Assembly: GCA_963810615.1 (NCBI GenBank)
Contig: CAWEOA010000002.1
Coordinates: 62,001-126,000 of the forward strand
Source of the DNA: JARRQJ01 sp963810615
GTDB lineage: Bacteria; Pseudomonadota; Gammaproteobacteria; DRLM01
Direction of reading: 5' to 3'
Length of the DNA: 64,000 nt
Below the pieces are notes generated by a model. That model searched no databases, had not been told where the DNA came from, and saw only the letters and a program-made list of their open reading frames with translations. Shown here in pieces: positions 16,541-26,375 of the stretch (position 1 is the first letter of the stretch; every line of letters begins with the position of its first letter). A program made the position numbers and the translations under genes.

Positions 16541-18154
16541 CTAGCGGCTGACGGGAATGTCTAAACGCTGTCCGGGCCGCAGTATGGAATGTCTGGTCAA
16601 TTGATTGGTAACCAGCAGTTGCTTGACGGGGATACCGTAATTGGCGGCTATCACCCAGGCATTGTCCCCCTTACGCACTACGTGCACGATGACATCACCC
16701 TGCGCGGAAGCGTTCATAACCGGCTCAACCGCTTCCCGTACCCGTAGCTTTTCGCCGACCCGGATCAGCACCTCCCGAGGAGACATATCATTGAGGGCCC
16801 GCAATGTCCGAACGCTGAGATCGTAATGCGCCGCGATGGTAGACAGGCTCTCATTGGCGCGCACGATGTGATAAACATTCACGGGGGACGACGCCGCCAC
16901 CTCATTATCCTGGGCAGGTGGTATCTCCGCCCTTTGTTCCGCGGCCACCTGGCTTAAAGTCCCGGCGGGCAACCATACCTCCGTCCCGGCCGGGATGGCA
17001 ATGGAGCTGCGGACGGCCCGCCGTGTCCATGACGGATTCAATGCCACCAACTTTCGCTGTGTGACCTCATAATAGCGGGCAATCTGATGTGAGCGTAAGG
17101 GCTTGTCCAACACCACGCTGTCCAGCGCCAGAGGACGCTGCAGATTCAAACCATCGGGGAAATATTGCTCGCGATTACGCGCGACATCGCGCGCGGCAAG
17201 AAACTCCGCATAGAAGTTTCGCGAAGCAAACCCGAAGGTCTTGGAATCGTACTCTTGAACGATGCGACTGAAATTGATGCCGTACTGATCCTTGGCGCGC
17301 ATCATGCCGCGTATGCCGTGGTTATAAGAAGTAATGGCCAATGGCCAACTTCCCAGCATGTCGTAAGCTTGGCGCAGATAACGCGCCGCACCGCGCGCCG
17401 CCGCCACCGGATCCATACGCTGATCCACGGCACGGTTGATCTTCATGAACAAGCGTCCCGCCGAACGGGTGAATTGCCACATCCCAGCCGCACCTACTGA
17501 CGAACGGGCACGATTCTGAAAGGAGGATTCCACATGGGGAAGATAGGCCAGATCCTCCGGGACCCCTTCTTCGCGAAACACCTCACGGAAGGCACGATCA
17601 TAACGCCCGCTGATTTCCAGACCCTGCTGAAACCGTTCCCGCAGACCGCGCTGCCCTCGAACCCGATTTGCAGCATCGTCTACGGCATCGCTACCAGCCA
17701 CGTCAATGATATGTTGTCTTAGCGCACGGTCCTCGGCGGACAGCGAGGCACTCTTCCTGCCCACCGCCGCCACGCGCTTCAGTCTGTGCACCAGAGCCTC
17801 GGTACTTTTTTCAATTTGTTTACGCTGGGCCGCGCTGTACGCATTGCCCACCTCACCCTTAAGCTCTATAACTTTGTACACCAGAGCCGGATAATCGGCA
17901 TCATGCAAAACCACCTGGCTCAAGCGCCAATGCCCGAACACCTTACGCCAAAAGTCCACATTGTCTTCCAAGGCCGTCGGTACCGGAAACACGACCGGGT
18001 CAAGCTCCAGGGCGCTGACATGCGGCATAGGATTGGGATCGATAGACGCGTCGGTCTGGGTCATCCACAAGGGTAATGCAGCGAGCGCACAGCCCGCGAG
18101 AATAAATCGCAAGCTATTGTTTTTAATCATTTCATTTACCGAGCCGAGTCTCAT
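16541..18154 (-). CDS. mltD: MltD-like membrane-bound lytic murein transglycosylase
   Basis: Cleaves peptidoglycan glycan strands with formation of 1,6-anhydro ends. The 537-residue protein has a short N-terminal hydrophobic segment with a possible lipobox (LAGC), an SLT domain with the catalytic Glu in YLPHVESSFQ (about residue 209) and ITSYNHG, and at least two C-terminal LysM domains (about 425-470 and 485-535). A degenerate LysM-like segment precedes them. Starts at 18154 and 18130 are both possible; neither has a strong ribosome site, and both keep the lipobox. It is convergent with lpxH. Confidence 0.88.
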   Translation of the reverse strand: MRLGSVNEMIKNNSLRFILAGCALAALPLWMTQTDASIDPNPMPHVSALELDPVVFPVPTALEDNVDFWRKVFGHWRLSQVVLHDADYPALVYKVIELKGEVGNAYSAAQRKQIEKSTEALVHRLKRVAAVGRKSASLSAEDRALRQHIIDVAGSDAVDDAANRVRGQRGLRERFQQGLEISGRYDRAFREVFREEGVPEDLAYLPHVESSFQNRARSSVGAAGMWQFTRSAGRLFMKINRAVDQRMDPVAAARGAARYLRQAYDMLGSWPLAITSYNHGIRGMMRAKDQYGINFSRIVQEYDSKTFGFASRNFYAEFLAARDVARNREQYFPDGLNLQRPLALDSVVLDKPLRSHQIARYYEVTQRKLVALNPSWTRRAVRSSIAIPAGTEVWLPAGTLSQVAAEQRAEIPPAQDNEVAASSPVNVYHIVRANESLSTIAAHYDLSVRTLRALNDMSPREVLIRVGEKLRVREAVEPVMNASAQGDVIVHVVRKGDNAWVIAANYGIPVKQLLVTNQLTRHSILRPGQRLDIPVSR

Positions 18155-18333
18155 ATTGCCACCCTGACACCCCTGCGATGATCAAAGACATAATAATGAC
18201 AACACGCCTTGCGATATCAAAGCACATTGTCACCTTGCTGATAGCGTATCGGTCACTATCACCATTCCATTAAGCGACGGTTCAGAAATAGGGGTAGCTA
18301 TCCGGCATTGCGCCCAGTGATCGCCACTAACAC

Positions 18334-19440
18334 TCAACGTTCGGCCCCTCGCGCCAGGGCTCTCTGACGACTGGCTTGCGCCTGCTCTTTCAGAAGAGAG
18401 TAATCGTGTTCGCGGTCCAGCCATCCCTGCATATGCCCGTCGATCAGGCTTTCCAAAGCCGCGATGTGATCGACGCGCCCATTCAGCGCCGGAATATAGC
18501 GCAGATTCGTGCCACCCGCAGCGAGGAAGGCCTCCTTGTTCTGCATGGCGATCTCTTCAAGCGTTTCCAGACAATCGGCGGCGAAGCCGGGACAGACCAC
18601 ATCCACCTGCTTCACGCCATCATGCGCCCATTGGCGCAAGGTCTTATCGGTGTAGGGCTGCAACCATTCGGCACGGCCGAAACGCGACTGGAATGCCACC
18701 TGCCAGCGTTCCTCCGCCAGGCCCAGCCTTTCGGCCACCAGGCGCGCAGTCTTCTGACAATGACAGTGATAGGGGTCTCCGGCGCGCAGGGTACGCCTGG
18801 GCATGCCGTGAAAGGAAAACAGTAAGCGCTCCCCCTGACCATGTCGTTCCCAGTTCTCCCGGATGCTGTTCACCAGGGCGGTGAGATAGCCCTCGTCATC
18901 ATGATAATGGGAGATGAAACGCAGTTCCGGCACCCAACGCCAGGTTTTGAGTTCGGCGGCCACCGCATCGAACACCGTTGCCGTGGTGGCAGCGGAATAC
19001 TGGGGATACAAGGGTAGTATCAAAATACGCCTGGCTTGCGCCTCGCGCAGTTGGGCAAGCCCCGCCTTAATAGAAGGATTGCCGTAGCGCATGGCCAAGG
19101 CCAGCTTCACCCTTTCACCATAGCGGGCGGTGCATACCTCCTGCAAGGCGCCGAGCTGGCGTCTTGAAATGGCCAGCAACGGCGAACCCTCATCGGTCCA
19201 TACCCGCTGATAGGCATGGGCCGAACGACTGGGCCGCAATCTCAGCACCATCCCATGCAAAATCAGCCACCACGGCAAACGGGGAATTTCCACCACACGG
19301 GGATCCCACAGAAACTCGGCAAGATAGCGGCGCACCGCCGAAGTAGTCGGCGCATCGGGGGAACCGAGATTGACCAACAGCACACCGAGACATTCCGTGG
19401 AGTCATGCCGGTAATCTTGTTCGCCACTGTATCTGCTCAT
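18334..19440 (-). CDS. hemH: Ferrochelatase
   Basis: Inserts ferrous iron into protoporphyrin IX, the last step of protoheme synthesis. The 368-residue product has the N-terminal GVLLVNLGSPDAPT motif, the active-site His in LLFSFHGMPRRT, the GDPYHCHCQKTA segment and the conserved CPGFAADCLETLEEI region. An ATG at 19440 with AAGG upstream is preferred to an in-frame TTG eight codons earlier. It follows the Nudix gene with a 72-base gap on the same strand. Confidence 0.96.
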   Translation of the reverse strand: MSRYSGEQDYRHDSTECLGVLLVNLGSPDAPTTSAVRRYLAEFLWDPRVVEIPRLPWWLILHGMVLRLRPSRSAHAYQRVWTDEGSPLLAISRRQLGALQEVCTARYGERVKLALAMRYGNPSIKAGLAQLREAQARRILILPLYPQYSAATTATVFDAVAAELKTWRWVPELRFISHYHDDEGYLTALVNSIRENWERHGQGERLLFSFHGMPRRTLRAGDPYHCHCQKTARLVAERLGLAEERWQVAFQSRFGRAEWLQPYTDKTLRQWAHDGVKQVDVVCPGFAADCLETLEEIAMQNKEAFLAAGGTNLRYIPALNGRVDHIAALESLIDGHMQGWLDREHDYSLLKEQAQASRQRALARGAER

Positions 19441-19512
19441 GTCAGCCTTGGCCTGATGCTGCAACTGGCGAGCAGTATACCGGAGCGGCGGCGCCAGGTC
19501 AGCGACCGCATT

Positions 19513-19956
19513 TCACTCGGGTATGCGCAACGGTGCCAGACGGCCGCTGGTACGAAATTGCCGGTAATCCTCGAGAATCAGCGCATGGTCGAAGGCCAAT
19601 GACGCCGGCAAGGCATTCAAGCTATACAGTTCCGCCTGCTTGGCATCGTCCTGCGCCTGCGGTGTGCCGCTCGCTTCGGCAAGGTATACGGCACTCACGG
19701 TGTGACCGCGCGGATCGCGCTGCGGCGCGGAATAACAGCCCAGCAGCGCTTTCAGCGTCACGTGCAGACTCGTTTCTTCCAGTGCCTCGCGCACCGCCGC
19801 TTGTTCCAGGCATTCCCCCACATCCACAAACCCGCCGGGCAATGCCCAGCCGAAAGGGAGATTCTTGCGTTCTATGAGCACGATGGGCCGCTGGGGCCTA
19901 TCCACCATCTCGATGATGATGTCCGCCGCCAACAGCGGTGTTACCGGAGTGGCCAT
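19513..19956 (-). CDS. Nudix hydrolase, ADP-ribose pyrophosphatase-like
   Basis: A 147-residue Nudix-family pyrophosphohydrolase. The Nudix box is complete, from GGFVDVGE to REALEET, and the downstream APQRDPRGHTVSAVY segment matches the group that hydrolyses ADP-ribose. Substrate is inferred from that resemblance only. The ATG at 19956 has an ideal GAGGAGG site. Product length is typical of single-domain Nudix enzymes. It lies just upstream of hemH and may be cotranscribed. Confidence 0.88.
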   Translation of the reverse strand: MATPVTPLLAADIIIEMVDRPQRPIVLIERKNLPFGWALPGGFVDVGECLEQAAVREALEETSLHVTLKALLGCYSAPQRDPRGHTVSAVYLAEASGTPQAQDDAKQAELYSLNALPASLAFDHALILEDYRQFRTSGRLAPLRIPE

Positions 19957-20105
19957 ACATCCTCCTCGGATAATACGCTTGAAGCCTGAATCCCTCTCAC
20001 CCACCGGGCGCTCACTGCATCAGAATGCCCCAAGCAGGGTTAACATCAGCTACAAGGCGCGATGTCCACCATACGGGAAAGCATGGCAGTGGAGCGAATC
20101 ATAAC

Positions 20106-20137
20106 AGCGGCGGTAATCACCCATGTTTACCGCCGCT
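20106..20137 (-). terminator. Probable htpG terminator hairpin
   Basis: AGCGGCGGTAA and TTACCGCCGCT form a perfect 11-base-pair stem with a ten-base loop, 17 bases past the htpG stop. The T-tract after it is poor, so efficiency as a stand-alone terminator is uncertain. Confidence 0.5.
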
Positions 20138-20154
20138 CTGTTCCCCGGGCGGGA

Positions 20155-22032
20155 CTAGCTGCTCAGCAATAGCATCATTTCATTCAAACGGCGCACGAAA
20201 GCCGCCGGATCATCGAGTTGACCGCCCTCCGCCAACAAGGACTGGTCGAACAGGATGCTCGCCCAGTCGCTAAAGCGTTGCTCGTCCTGCTCGTCGTTGA
20301 GACGCTTCACCAGATTATGGCCGGTATTGACCTCGAGTATCGGCACCACCAGGGGAACATCATGGCCCGCGGCCTTGAGGAGATTGCGCATACTGGAGCC
20401 CATATCGTGTTCTTCCACCACCAGACAGGCCGGCGATTGGGTAAGGCGATGGCTGATGCGCACTTCTTTGACCCGCTCGCCCAAAGCATTTTTCATCCGC
20501 TCCAGCAGTCCCTTGTACTCCTCCTCCGCCTTCTTGATCTCCTCGGCATTAGCCTCATCCTCCAATTTGCCGAGATCCAAGTCCCCCTTGGCCACCGATT
20601 GCAAGGACTTGCCGGAATACTCCGGCAAGTTGCCGACCAACCATTCATCGATACGATCGGACAACAACAACACTTCAATGCCCTGCTTGCGAAATACCTC
20701 CAGATGCGGGCTGTGTTGCGTGGCGGCGAAGGTCTCCCCGGTTATATAGTAGATTTTATCCTGGCCGTCCTTCATCCGCCCGATATAGTCGTCCAGGGAA
20801 ACGATTTGTTCCTCGCTATCGTTATGGGTGGAGGCGAAACGCAATAACTTGGCAATGCGTTCGCGATTGGCGTAATCTTCGGCCGGCCCCTCTTTGAGCG
20901 CTCGCCCGAATTCCTGCCAAAATTTGCCGTATTTTTCCGACTCGTTATTCGCCAAGTCCTCCAACAGTCCCAGGATCTTCTTGACGGACGCGGAGCGGAT
21001 AGTCTCCACGGCGCGATTGTGCTGCAGGATCTCGCGCGACACATTAAGCGGCAGATCGTCCGAGTCCACCACGCCGCGCACGAAGCGCAGATAATTGGGC
21101 AGCAACTGCTCAGAGGCGTCCATGATGAATACCCGCCGCACATAGAGTTTAATGCCGTGGCGTTGCTGGCGGTCCCATAGATCGAATGGCGCACGCTGCG
21201 GGACGTAAAATAAGGAAATATAGGACTGACGACCTTCCACCTGGCTATGGATATAAGCGAGCGGCTCTTCAAAATCATGGCCGATATGCTTGTAAAATTC
21301 GTTGTACTCCTGGTCGGTGATATCCTTCTTGGACCGCGCCCATAAGGCCGAGGCGCTGTTGATGGTTTCGTCCTCATCCTGATCGTCCTTCTTCATGACG
21401 ATGGGCAAGGCGATATGGTCGGAATACTTGCGGATGATATTGCGCAGACGAAAGCCGTCGAGGAACTCATCCTCGCCCTCGCGCAGGTGCAAGGTGACTT
21501 CGGTTCCGCGTTCGGCCTTATCCATGGTTTCGACGACGTAACTACCTTCGCCGTCCGACTCCCAGCGCACACCGTGCTCGGCGCCTAGGCCGGCCCGGCG
21601 GGTCGTCACGGTAATCTTGTCGGCGATCACAAAGCCCGAATAAAACCCTACGCCGAACTGACCGATCAGCTTGGCATCCTTGGCCTGCTCGCCGCTCAGT
21701 GATTCCAGGAATTGGCGGGTACCCGATTTGGCAATGGTTCCCAGATTTTCCAAGACCTCGGCACGGTTCATGCCGATGCCGTTGTCGCTCACGGTCACGG
21801 TACGCTGATCCTTATCGAAAGACACGCGGATACGCAGCTCGGAGTCATTCTCATAGAGCCCATCATCGCCAAGCGCCTCGAAGCGCAGCTTATCGCAGGC
21901 ATCGGAGGCATTGGAAACCAACTCGCGAAGAAATATCTCTTTGTTGGAATACAAAGAATGGATCATCAATTTCAGGAGCTGGCGAACCTCCGCCTGGAAA
22001 TCCAGCGTCTCTTTGTGTGCGGTAACCGTCAT
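20155..22032 (-). CDS. htpG: Chaperone HtpG (Hsp90 family)
   Basis: ATP-dependent cytosolic chaperone. The 625-residue protein has the N-terminal GHKL ATPase domain (IFLRELVSNASDACDKLR, DNGIGM, GQFGVGFYSGF), the middle domain and the C-terminal dimerisation region. Length is normal. A clear heat-shock promoter lies about 60 bases upstream of the ATG, so induction by sigma-32 is expected. It is divergent from pgm across a 165-base gap. Confidence 0.97.
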   Translation of the reverse strand: MTVTAHKETLDFQAEVRQLLKLMIHSLYSNKEIFLRELVSNASDACDKLRFEALGDDGLYENDSELRIRVSFDKDQRTVTVSDNGIGMNRAEVLENLGTIAKSGTRQFLESLSGEQAKDAKLIGQFGVGFYSGFVIADKITVTTRRAGLGAEHGVRWESDGEGSYVVETMDKAERGTEVTLHLREGEDEFLDGFRLRNIIRKYSDHIALPIVMKKDDQDEDETINSASALWARSKKDITDQEYNEFYKHIGHDFEEPLAYIHSQVEGRQSYISLFYVPQRAPFDLWDRQQRHGIKLYVRRVFIMDASEQLLPNYLRFVRGVVDSDDLPLNVSREILQHNRAVETIRSASVKKILGLLEDLANNESEKYGKFWQEFGRALKEGPAEDYANRERIAKLLRFASTHNDSEEQIVSLDDYIGRMKDGQDKIYYITGETFAATQHSPHLEVFRKQGIEVLLLSDRIDEWLVGNLPEYSGKSLQSVAKGDLDLGKLEDEANAEEIKKAEEEYKGLLERMKNALGERVKEVRISHRLTQSPACLVVEEHDMGSSMRNLLKAAGHDVPLVVPILEVNTGHNLVKRLNDEQDEQRFSDWASILFDQSLLAEGGQLDDPAAFVRRLNEMMLLLSS

Positions 22033-22092
22033 AGAAAAAGTCTCCCTTAGCTATTAGTCTAATTTTTGTCAATAAAATGGATAAACCCTGTC

Positions 22093-22118
22093 ATGGGGTC
22101 AAAAACCCGCTTTTCAAG
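22093..22118 (-). promoter_or_regulatory. Sigma-32 heat-shock promoter of htpG
   Basis: On the minus strand a -35 element CTTGAAA (22112-22118) is followed after 13 bases by a -10 element CCCCAT (22093-22098), an essentially perfect match to the RpoH consensus and spacing. The transcript would have a leader of about 50 bases before the htpG ATG. Confidence 0.88.
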
Positions 22119-22197
22119 GCTTGAAGGACACCCGGCAGGGCGGTAACTTCAAGCACCCCCTTCTCCATCCCTACCGCATGGGTTAGATTAGGAGACT

Positions 22198-23835
22198 ATG
22201 ACAATACTAACCATAGCCACAAAACCTTACGACGACCAACGTCCAGGCACGTCCGGACTCCGGAAAAAGGTCTCGGTCTTTCAACAGCCCCACTACCTGG
22301 AGAATTTTGTCCAGGCCATCTTCGATTCCCTGGCGGGTTATCAAGGTCAAACCCTGGTAGTGGGTGGCGACGGACGCTTTTACAACCGTGAAGCCATCCA
22401 GGTCATTCTCAGAATTGCCGCCGCCAACGGTTTCGGGCGGGTTCTGGTCGGTCAGCACGGCATACTCTCGACGCCAGCGGCCTCCTGTATTATTCGCAGG
22501 TCCGGGGCCTTCGGCGGCATTATCCTTTCCGCCAGCCACAATCCCGGCGGTCCGCAGGGCGACTTCGGCATAAAGTACAACACCGGCAACGGCGGACCGG
22601 CACCGGAAAAGATCACCGAGGCCATATATCAACTTAGCCGTGAGATTCATTCTTACCATATCACCGAGTCAGGCGACATTCCCTTGGAAGCCCTCGGAAC
22701 GTTCCAGATTGAAGACATGCGCGTGGAAATCATCGATTCCGTGGCGGACTATGCGCACCTCATGGAAAGTCTGTTCGATTTCGATCAAATCCACGGACTG
22801 TTCAATTCTGGTCTGTTCACCATGCGCTTCGATGCCATGCACGCGGTGACCGGCCCCTACGCCCACCTCATCCTGGAAGAGCGCTTGGGCGCGCCGCCGA
22901 ACACGGTGATGAATGGCACGCCGCTTGCCGATTTCGGCGGCGGACACCCCGACCCCAATCTCACATACGCCTCCGATTTGGTGGCCGCCATGAATAGCGG
23001 CTATCTTTCACCGGACTTCGGTGCCGCTTCCGACGGTGACGGCGACCGCAACATGATACTGGGCCGCAATTGCTTCGTTACTCCCAGCGACAGTCTGGCG
23101 ATTCTGACCGACCACGCCACGCGCGTGCCGGGCTATGCCAAAGGCCTGGCGGGGGTCGCCCGCTCCATGCCCACCAGCGCCGCGGTCGATCATGTGGCCG
23201 AAAGATTGGGCATACCTTGCTATGAGACCCCCACCGGTTGGAAATTCTTCGGCAATCTCCTGGATGCCGGCTCAGTCACCTTGTGCGGCGAGGAGAGTTT
23301 CGGCACCGGCTCCGACCACGTACGTGAAAAAGACGGGCTGTGGGCCGTGTTATTCTGGCTCAATATCCTGGCGATACGGCGCCAACCGGTAGAGGAAATC
23401 CTGCGCGAACACTGGGCGCGCTACGGCCGCAATTTTTACACGCGCCATGATTACGAAGGCGTAGACAGTTCCCGCGCCCAAGAACTCATGCATGATTTAG
23501 GAGTCAAACTGCCAGGATTACAGGGCAAGGATTTCGGTATCCATCGCGTCATGCAAGCCGACGATTACAGTTATACCGACCCGGTGGACCACAGTGTAAG
23601 TACCGGTCAGGGAGTGCGCATCTTATTTGAAAACGGGAACCGCATCGTCTACCGGCTGTCCGGCACCGGCACGGAGGGCGCAACCCTGCGTATCTACATC
23701 GAGGCCTACGAACGTGATGTTGCGCGGCATCAAGACGACACTCAGCGCTACCTGGGATCGTTGATCCATCTGGCCGATGAAATCGCCGCTATCGGCGAAC
23801 GTACCGGACGCGACACGCCGACGGTAATCACTTAA
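22198..23835 (+). CDS. pgm: Alpha-D-glucose-specific phosphoglucomutase
   Basis: Interconverts glucose 1-phosphate and glucose 6-phosphate, linking glycogen and nucleotide-sugar synthesis to central metabolism. The 545-residue protein has the phosphoserine loop in ILSASHNPGGPQGDFG, the magnesium loop SDGDGDRNM and the sugar-binding GEESFGTGSDH motif. A GGAGA ribosome site precedes the ATG. It starts a pgm-ppsA pair with a 47-base gap. With glgA, glgB and pgi also in the window, it fits a carbon-storage role. Confidence 0.96.
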   Translation: MTILTIATKPYDDQRPGTSGLRKKVSVFQQPHYLENFVQAIFDSLAGYQGQTLVVGGDGRFYNREAIQVILRIAAANGFGRVLVGQHGILSTPAASCIIRRSGAFGGIILSASHNPGGPQGDFGIKYNTGNGGPAPEKITEAIYQLSREIHSYHITESGDIPLEALGTFQIEDMRVEIIDSVADYAHLMESLFDFDQIHGLFNSGLFTMRFDAMHAVTGPYAHLILEERLGAPPNTVMNGTPLADFGGGHPDPNLTYASDLVAAMNSGYLSPDFGAASDGDGDRNMILGRNCFVTPSDSLAILTDHATRVPGYAKGLAGVARSMPTSAAVDHVAERLGIPCYETPTGWKFFGNLLDAGSVTLCGEESFGTGSDHVREKDGLWAVLFWLNILAIRRQPVEEILREHWARYGRNFYTRHDYEGVDSSRAQELMHDLGVKLPGLQGKDFGIHRVMQADDYSYTDPVDHSVSTGQGVRILFENGNRIVYRLSGTGTEGATLRIYIEAYERDVARHQDDTQRYLGSLIHLADEIAAIGERTGRDTPTVIT

Positions 23836-23882
23836 GCAGCCGACTGTCTGCGAACGTCAGCTTTCGGCTTTCCGGAGGGACT

Positions 23883-26282
23883 ATGGAATATATTCGCCGT
23901 TTCGCTGACCTGGGCATGCAGGATGTCCCCCTGGTCGGAGGCAAGAACGCCTCCCTGGGGGAAATGTACCGGACACTTGCCGCACAGCAGATAAAAGTAC
24001 CCAACGGTTTCGCCACCACCGCCGAAGCCTATCGATACTATCTTCGCCATAATAAACTGGATCAACGCATCGATGCCGCGCTTGCCGAGCTCGATAGCAG
24101 CGATGTTAAGGCCCTGGCCGTCACCGGCGCCAAGATCCGCCAATGGATCATACGTGGCAACATTCCCGATGATCTTGCTACGCAGATCCGTACCGCCTAC
24201 AAAGAGCTGGCCGGCGAATACGGCCCCAGTCCCGATGTGGCGGTGCGCTCTTCCGCCACCGCCGAGGACCTGCCCACCGCCTCCTTCGCCGGCCAGCAGG
24301 ATACCTACCTCAATATCCGCGGCACGGATAATTTGCTGATCGCGTGCAGACAGGTCTTCGCCTCACTCTTCACCAATCGCGCCATTTCCTATCGCGTCGA
24401 CAAGGGATTCGCCCATATGGACATAGCCCTGTCCATCGGCATACAGAAGATGGTGCGTACCGACAAGGGTGCTGCCGGAGTAATGTTCACCCTCGATACC
24501 GAGACCGGGTTTCGCGACGTAGTATTCATCAATGCCTCCTATGGCTTGGGGGAAAATGTGGTGCAAGGCACGGTCAACCCGGATGAGTTTTATGTTTTCA
24601 AGACCACCCTGACTGAGGGCCACCGCCCCATACTCAAGCGCCAATTGGGCAGCAAAGAACGCAAATTGATCTACGCCGCCGATGCCATGGCCGGGGTATC
24701 CACACGCAATATCCCGGTAAAGCGAGAAGACCGCGAACGCTTCTCCATCAATGACGATGAAGTACTGCAGCTGGCGCGTTACGCGACGACCATAGAAAAT
24801 CACTATACACAGCAGGCAGGCCACCCTATGCCCATGGACATCGAATGGGCCAAAGATGGGGAAAGCGGCGAGTTGTTCATACTTCAAGCGCGACCGGAGA
24901 CGGTCCATGCGACGCAAAAGGCGGCATTGGAGACCTATCGCCTGCCACAGCGCGGCACCGTGCTGGCCGAAGGTAAAAGCGTCGGCCAGAAGATCGCCAC
25001 AGGCCGGGCGCGGTTGATCCTAGAGGCCGAACACATGTCGGAGTTACAGCCGGGCGAGGTATTGGTCACCGATATCACCGATCCCGATTGGGAGCCGGTA
25101 ATGAAGATCGCCTCCGCCATCGTCACCAATCGCGGCGGACGCACCTGCCATGCCGCCATTGTTTCGCGGGAACTGGGCATACCGGCGGTGGTTGGCTGTA
25201 ATGACGCCACGCACACCGTCAGTGACGGCGCCGAAGTCACGGTATCCTGCGCCGAGGGTGACGCCGGTTATGTCTATGCAGGCCGGTTACCCTTCACCAA
25301 GGAGACGCTTGATACCAGCGACCTACAACGACCGCGCACCCACATCATGATCAATGTCGGCAATCCGCAGCTGGCCTACGAGGTCTGCCAGCTCCCCAAT
25401 GACGGGGTCGGTTTGGCGCGACTCGAATTCATCATCAACAATACCATCCGCATCCACCCTCGTGCCCTCCTGGAATACGACACCCAAGACGACGCAACCC
25501 GCGCACAGATCGACGAGTTGATCGCCGGTTACCCGGACCCGCGCAGCTTCTATATCGACCGCCTCGCCGAAGGGGTGGGAACCATCGCCGCCGCCTTTCA
25601 TCCCCGCCCGGTGATCGTGCGCATGAGCGATTTCAAATCCAATGAATACGCGGCATTGATCGGTGGTGGCAATTATGAACCCCAGGAAGAGAACCCCATG
25701 ATCGGTTTTCGCGGGGCTTCACGCTATCCCAGCAAGCAATTCGCCGACTGCTTTGCTATGGAGTGCGCTGCGATGCGCCAGGTACGGGAAGACATGGGAC
25801 TTGGCAATGTGGCGCTTATGATCCCCTTCGTGCGCAGCCTTGACGAGGCGCAACGCGTCTTGGCACTGATGACGCAACACGGATTGAAGCGCGGCGAGCA
25901 TGGCCTGAAGATCCATATGATGTGTGAAATTCCCGCCAATGCCCTGCTCGCCGACGAATTTCTCGAACTCTTCGACGGGTTCTCCATAGGCTCAAACGAT
26001 CTTACCCAACTCACTCTGGGCGTGGACCGCGATTCCGGCCTGGTCACCGGGTTTGATGAACGCAATGCCGCCGTCTTGAGGCTGATGGAGATGGCCATCG
26101 CTGCCTGCCGCAAACACGGAAAATATATCGGCATTTGCGGTCAGGCTCCCTCCGACTATCCCGAAATCACCCGCTGGCTGGTGGAACAGGGTATCGAATC
26201 CATCTCGCTCAATGCCGACAGCGTCCTGCACATGACCCGCCTGGTGTTGGAAGTGGAAGCGAAGCTTAGCCGTTCCCAGTGA
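23883..26282 (+). CDS. ppsA: Phosphoenolpyruvate synthase
   Basis: Converts pyruvate, ATP and water to PEP, AMP and phosphate for gluconeogenesis. The 799-residue protein has the N-terminal ATP-binding domain (VPLVGGKNASLGEM, AVRSSATAEDLPTASFAGQQ), the phosphohistidine in GGRTCHAAIVSRELG and the C-terminal PEP/pyruvate-binding domain (MIGFRGASRY, GSNDLTQLTLGVDRDSG, GICGQAPSDYP). Length is normal. CCGGAGGG lies just before the ATG. It is the second gene after pgm and points to growth on compounds that feed in at or below pyruvate. Confidence 0.97.
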   Translation: MEYIRRFADLGMQDVPLVGGKNASLGEMYRTLAAQQIKVPNGFATTAEAYRYYLRHNKLDQRIDAALAELDSSDVKALAVTGAKIRQWIIRGNIPDDLATQIRTAYKELAGEYGPSPDVAVRSSATAEDLPTASFAGQQDTYLNIRGTDNLLIACRQVFASLFTNRAISYRVDKGFAHMDIALSIGIQKMVRTDKGAAGVMFTLDTETGFRDVVFINASYGLGENVVQGTVNPDEFYVFKTTLTEGHRPILKRQLGSKERKLIYAADAMAGVSTRNIPVKREDRERFSINDDEVLQLARYATTIENHYTQQAGHPMPMDIEWAKDGESGELFILQARPETVHATQKAALETYRLPQRGTVLAEGKSVGQKIATGRARLILEAEHMSELQPGEVLVTDITDPDWEPVMKIASAIVTNRGGRTCHAAIVSRELGIPAVVGCNDATHTVSDGAEVTVSCAEGDAGYVYAGRLPFTKETLDTSDLQRPRTHIMINVGNPQLAYEVCQLPNDGVGLARLEFIINNTIRIHPRALLEYDTQDDATRAQIDELIAGYPDPRSFYIDRLAEGVGTIAAAFHPRPVIVRMSDFKSNEYAALIGGGNYEPQEENPMIGFRGASRYPSKQFADCFAMECAAMRQVREDMGLGNVALMIPFVRSLDEAQRVLALMTQHGLKRGEHGLKIHMMCEIPANALLADEFLELFDGFSIGSNDLTQLTLGVDRDSGLVTGFDERNAAVLRLMEMAIAACRKHGKYIGICGQAPSDYPEITRWLVEQGIESISLNADSVLHMTRLVLEVEAKLSRSQ

Positions 26283-26321
26283 AGCATACTGGCTGCAACT
26301 GCCGCAGCAGGATAGATCCCC

Positions 26322-26350
26322 AAAAAAATCGCGGGCCAGAAGGCCCGCGA
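26322..26350 (-). terminator. Rho-independent terminator for the porin gene
   Basis: TCGCGGGCC and GGCCCGCGA form a nine-base-pair GC-rich stem with a four-base loop. On the minus strand it is followed by seven T residues, the classic form for ending transcription of the porin gene at 26376. It lies between convergent ppsA and the porin gene, and may partly stop ppsA transcripts too. Confidence 0.85.
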
Positions 26351-26375
26351 AGTCATCCTTCATAAACTCAGCACA

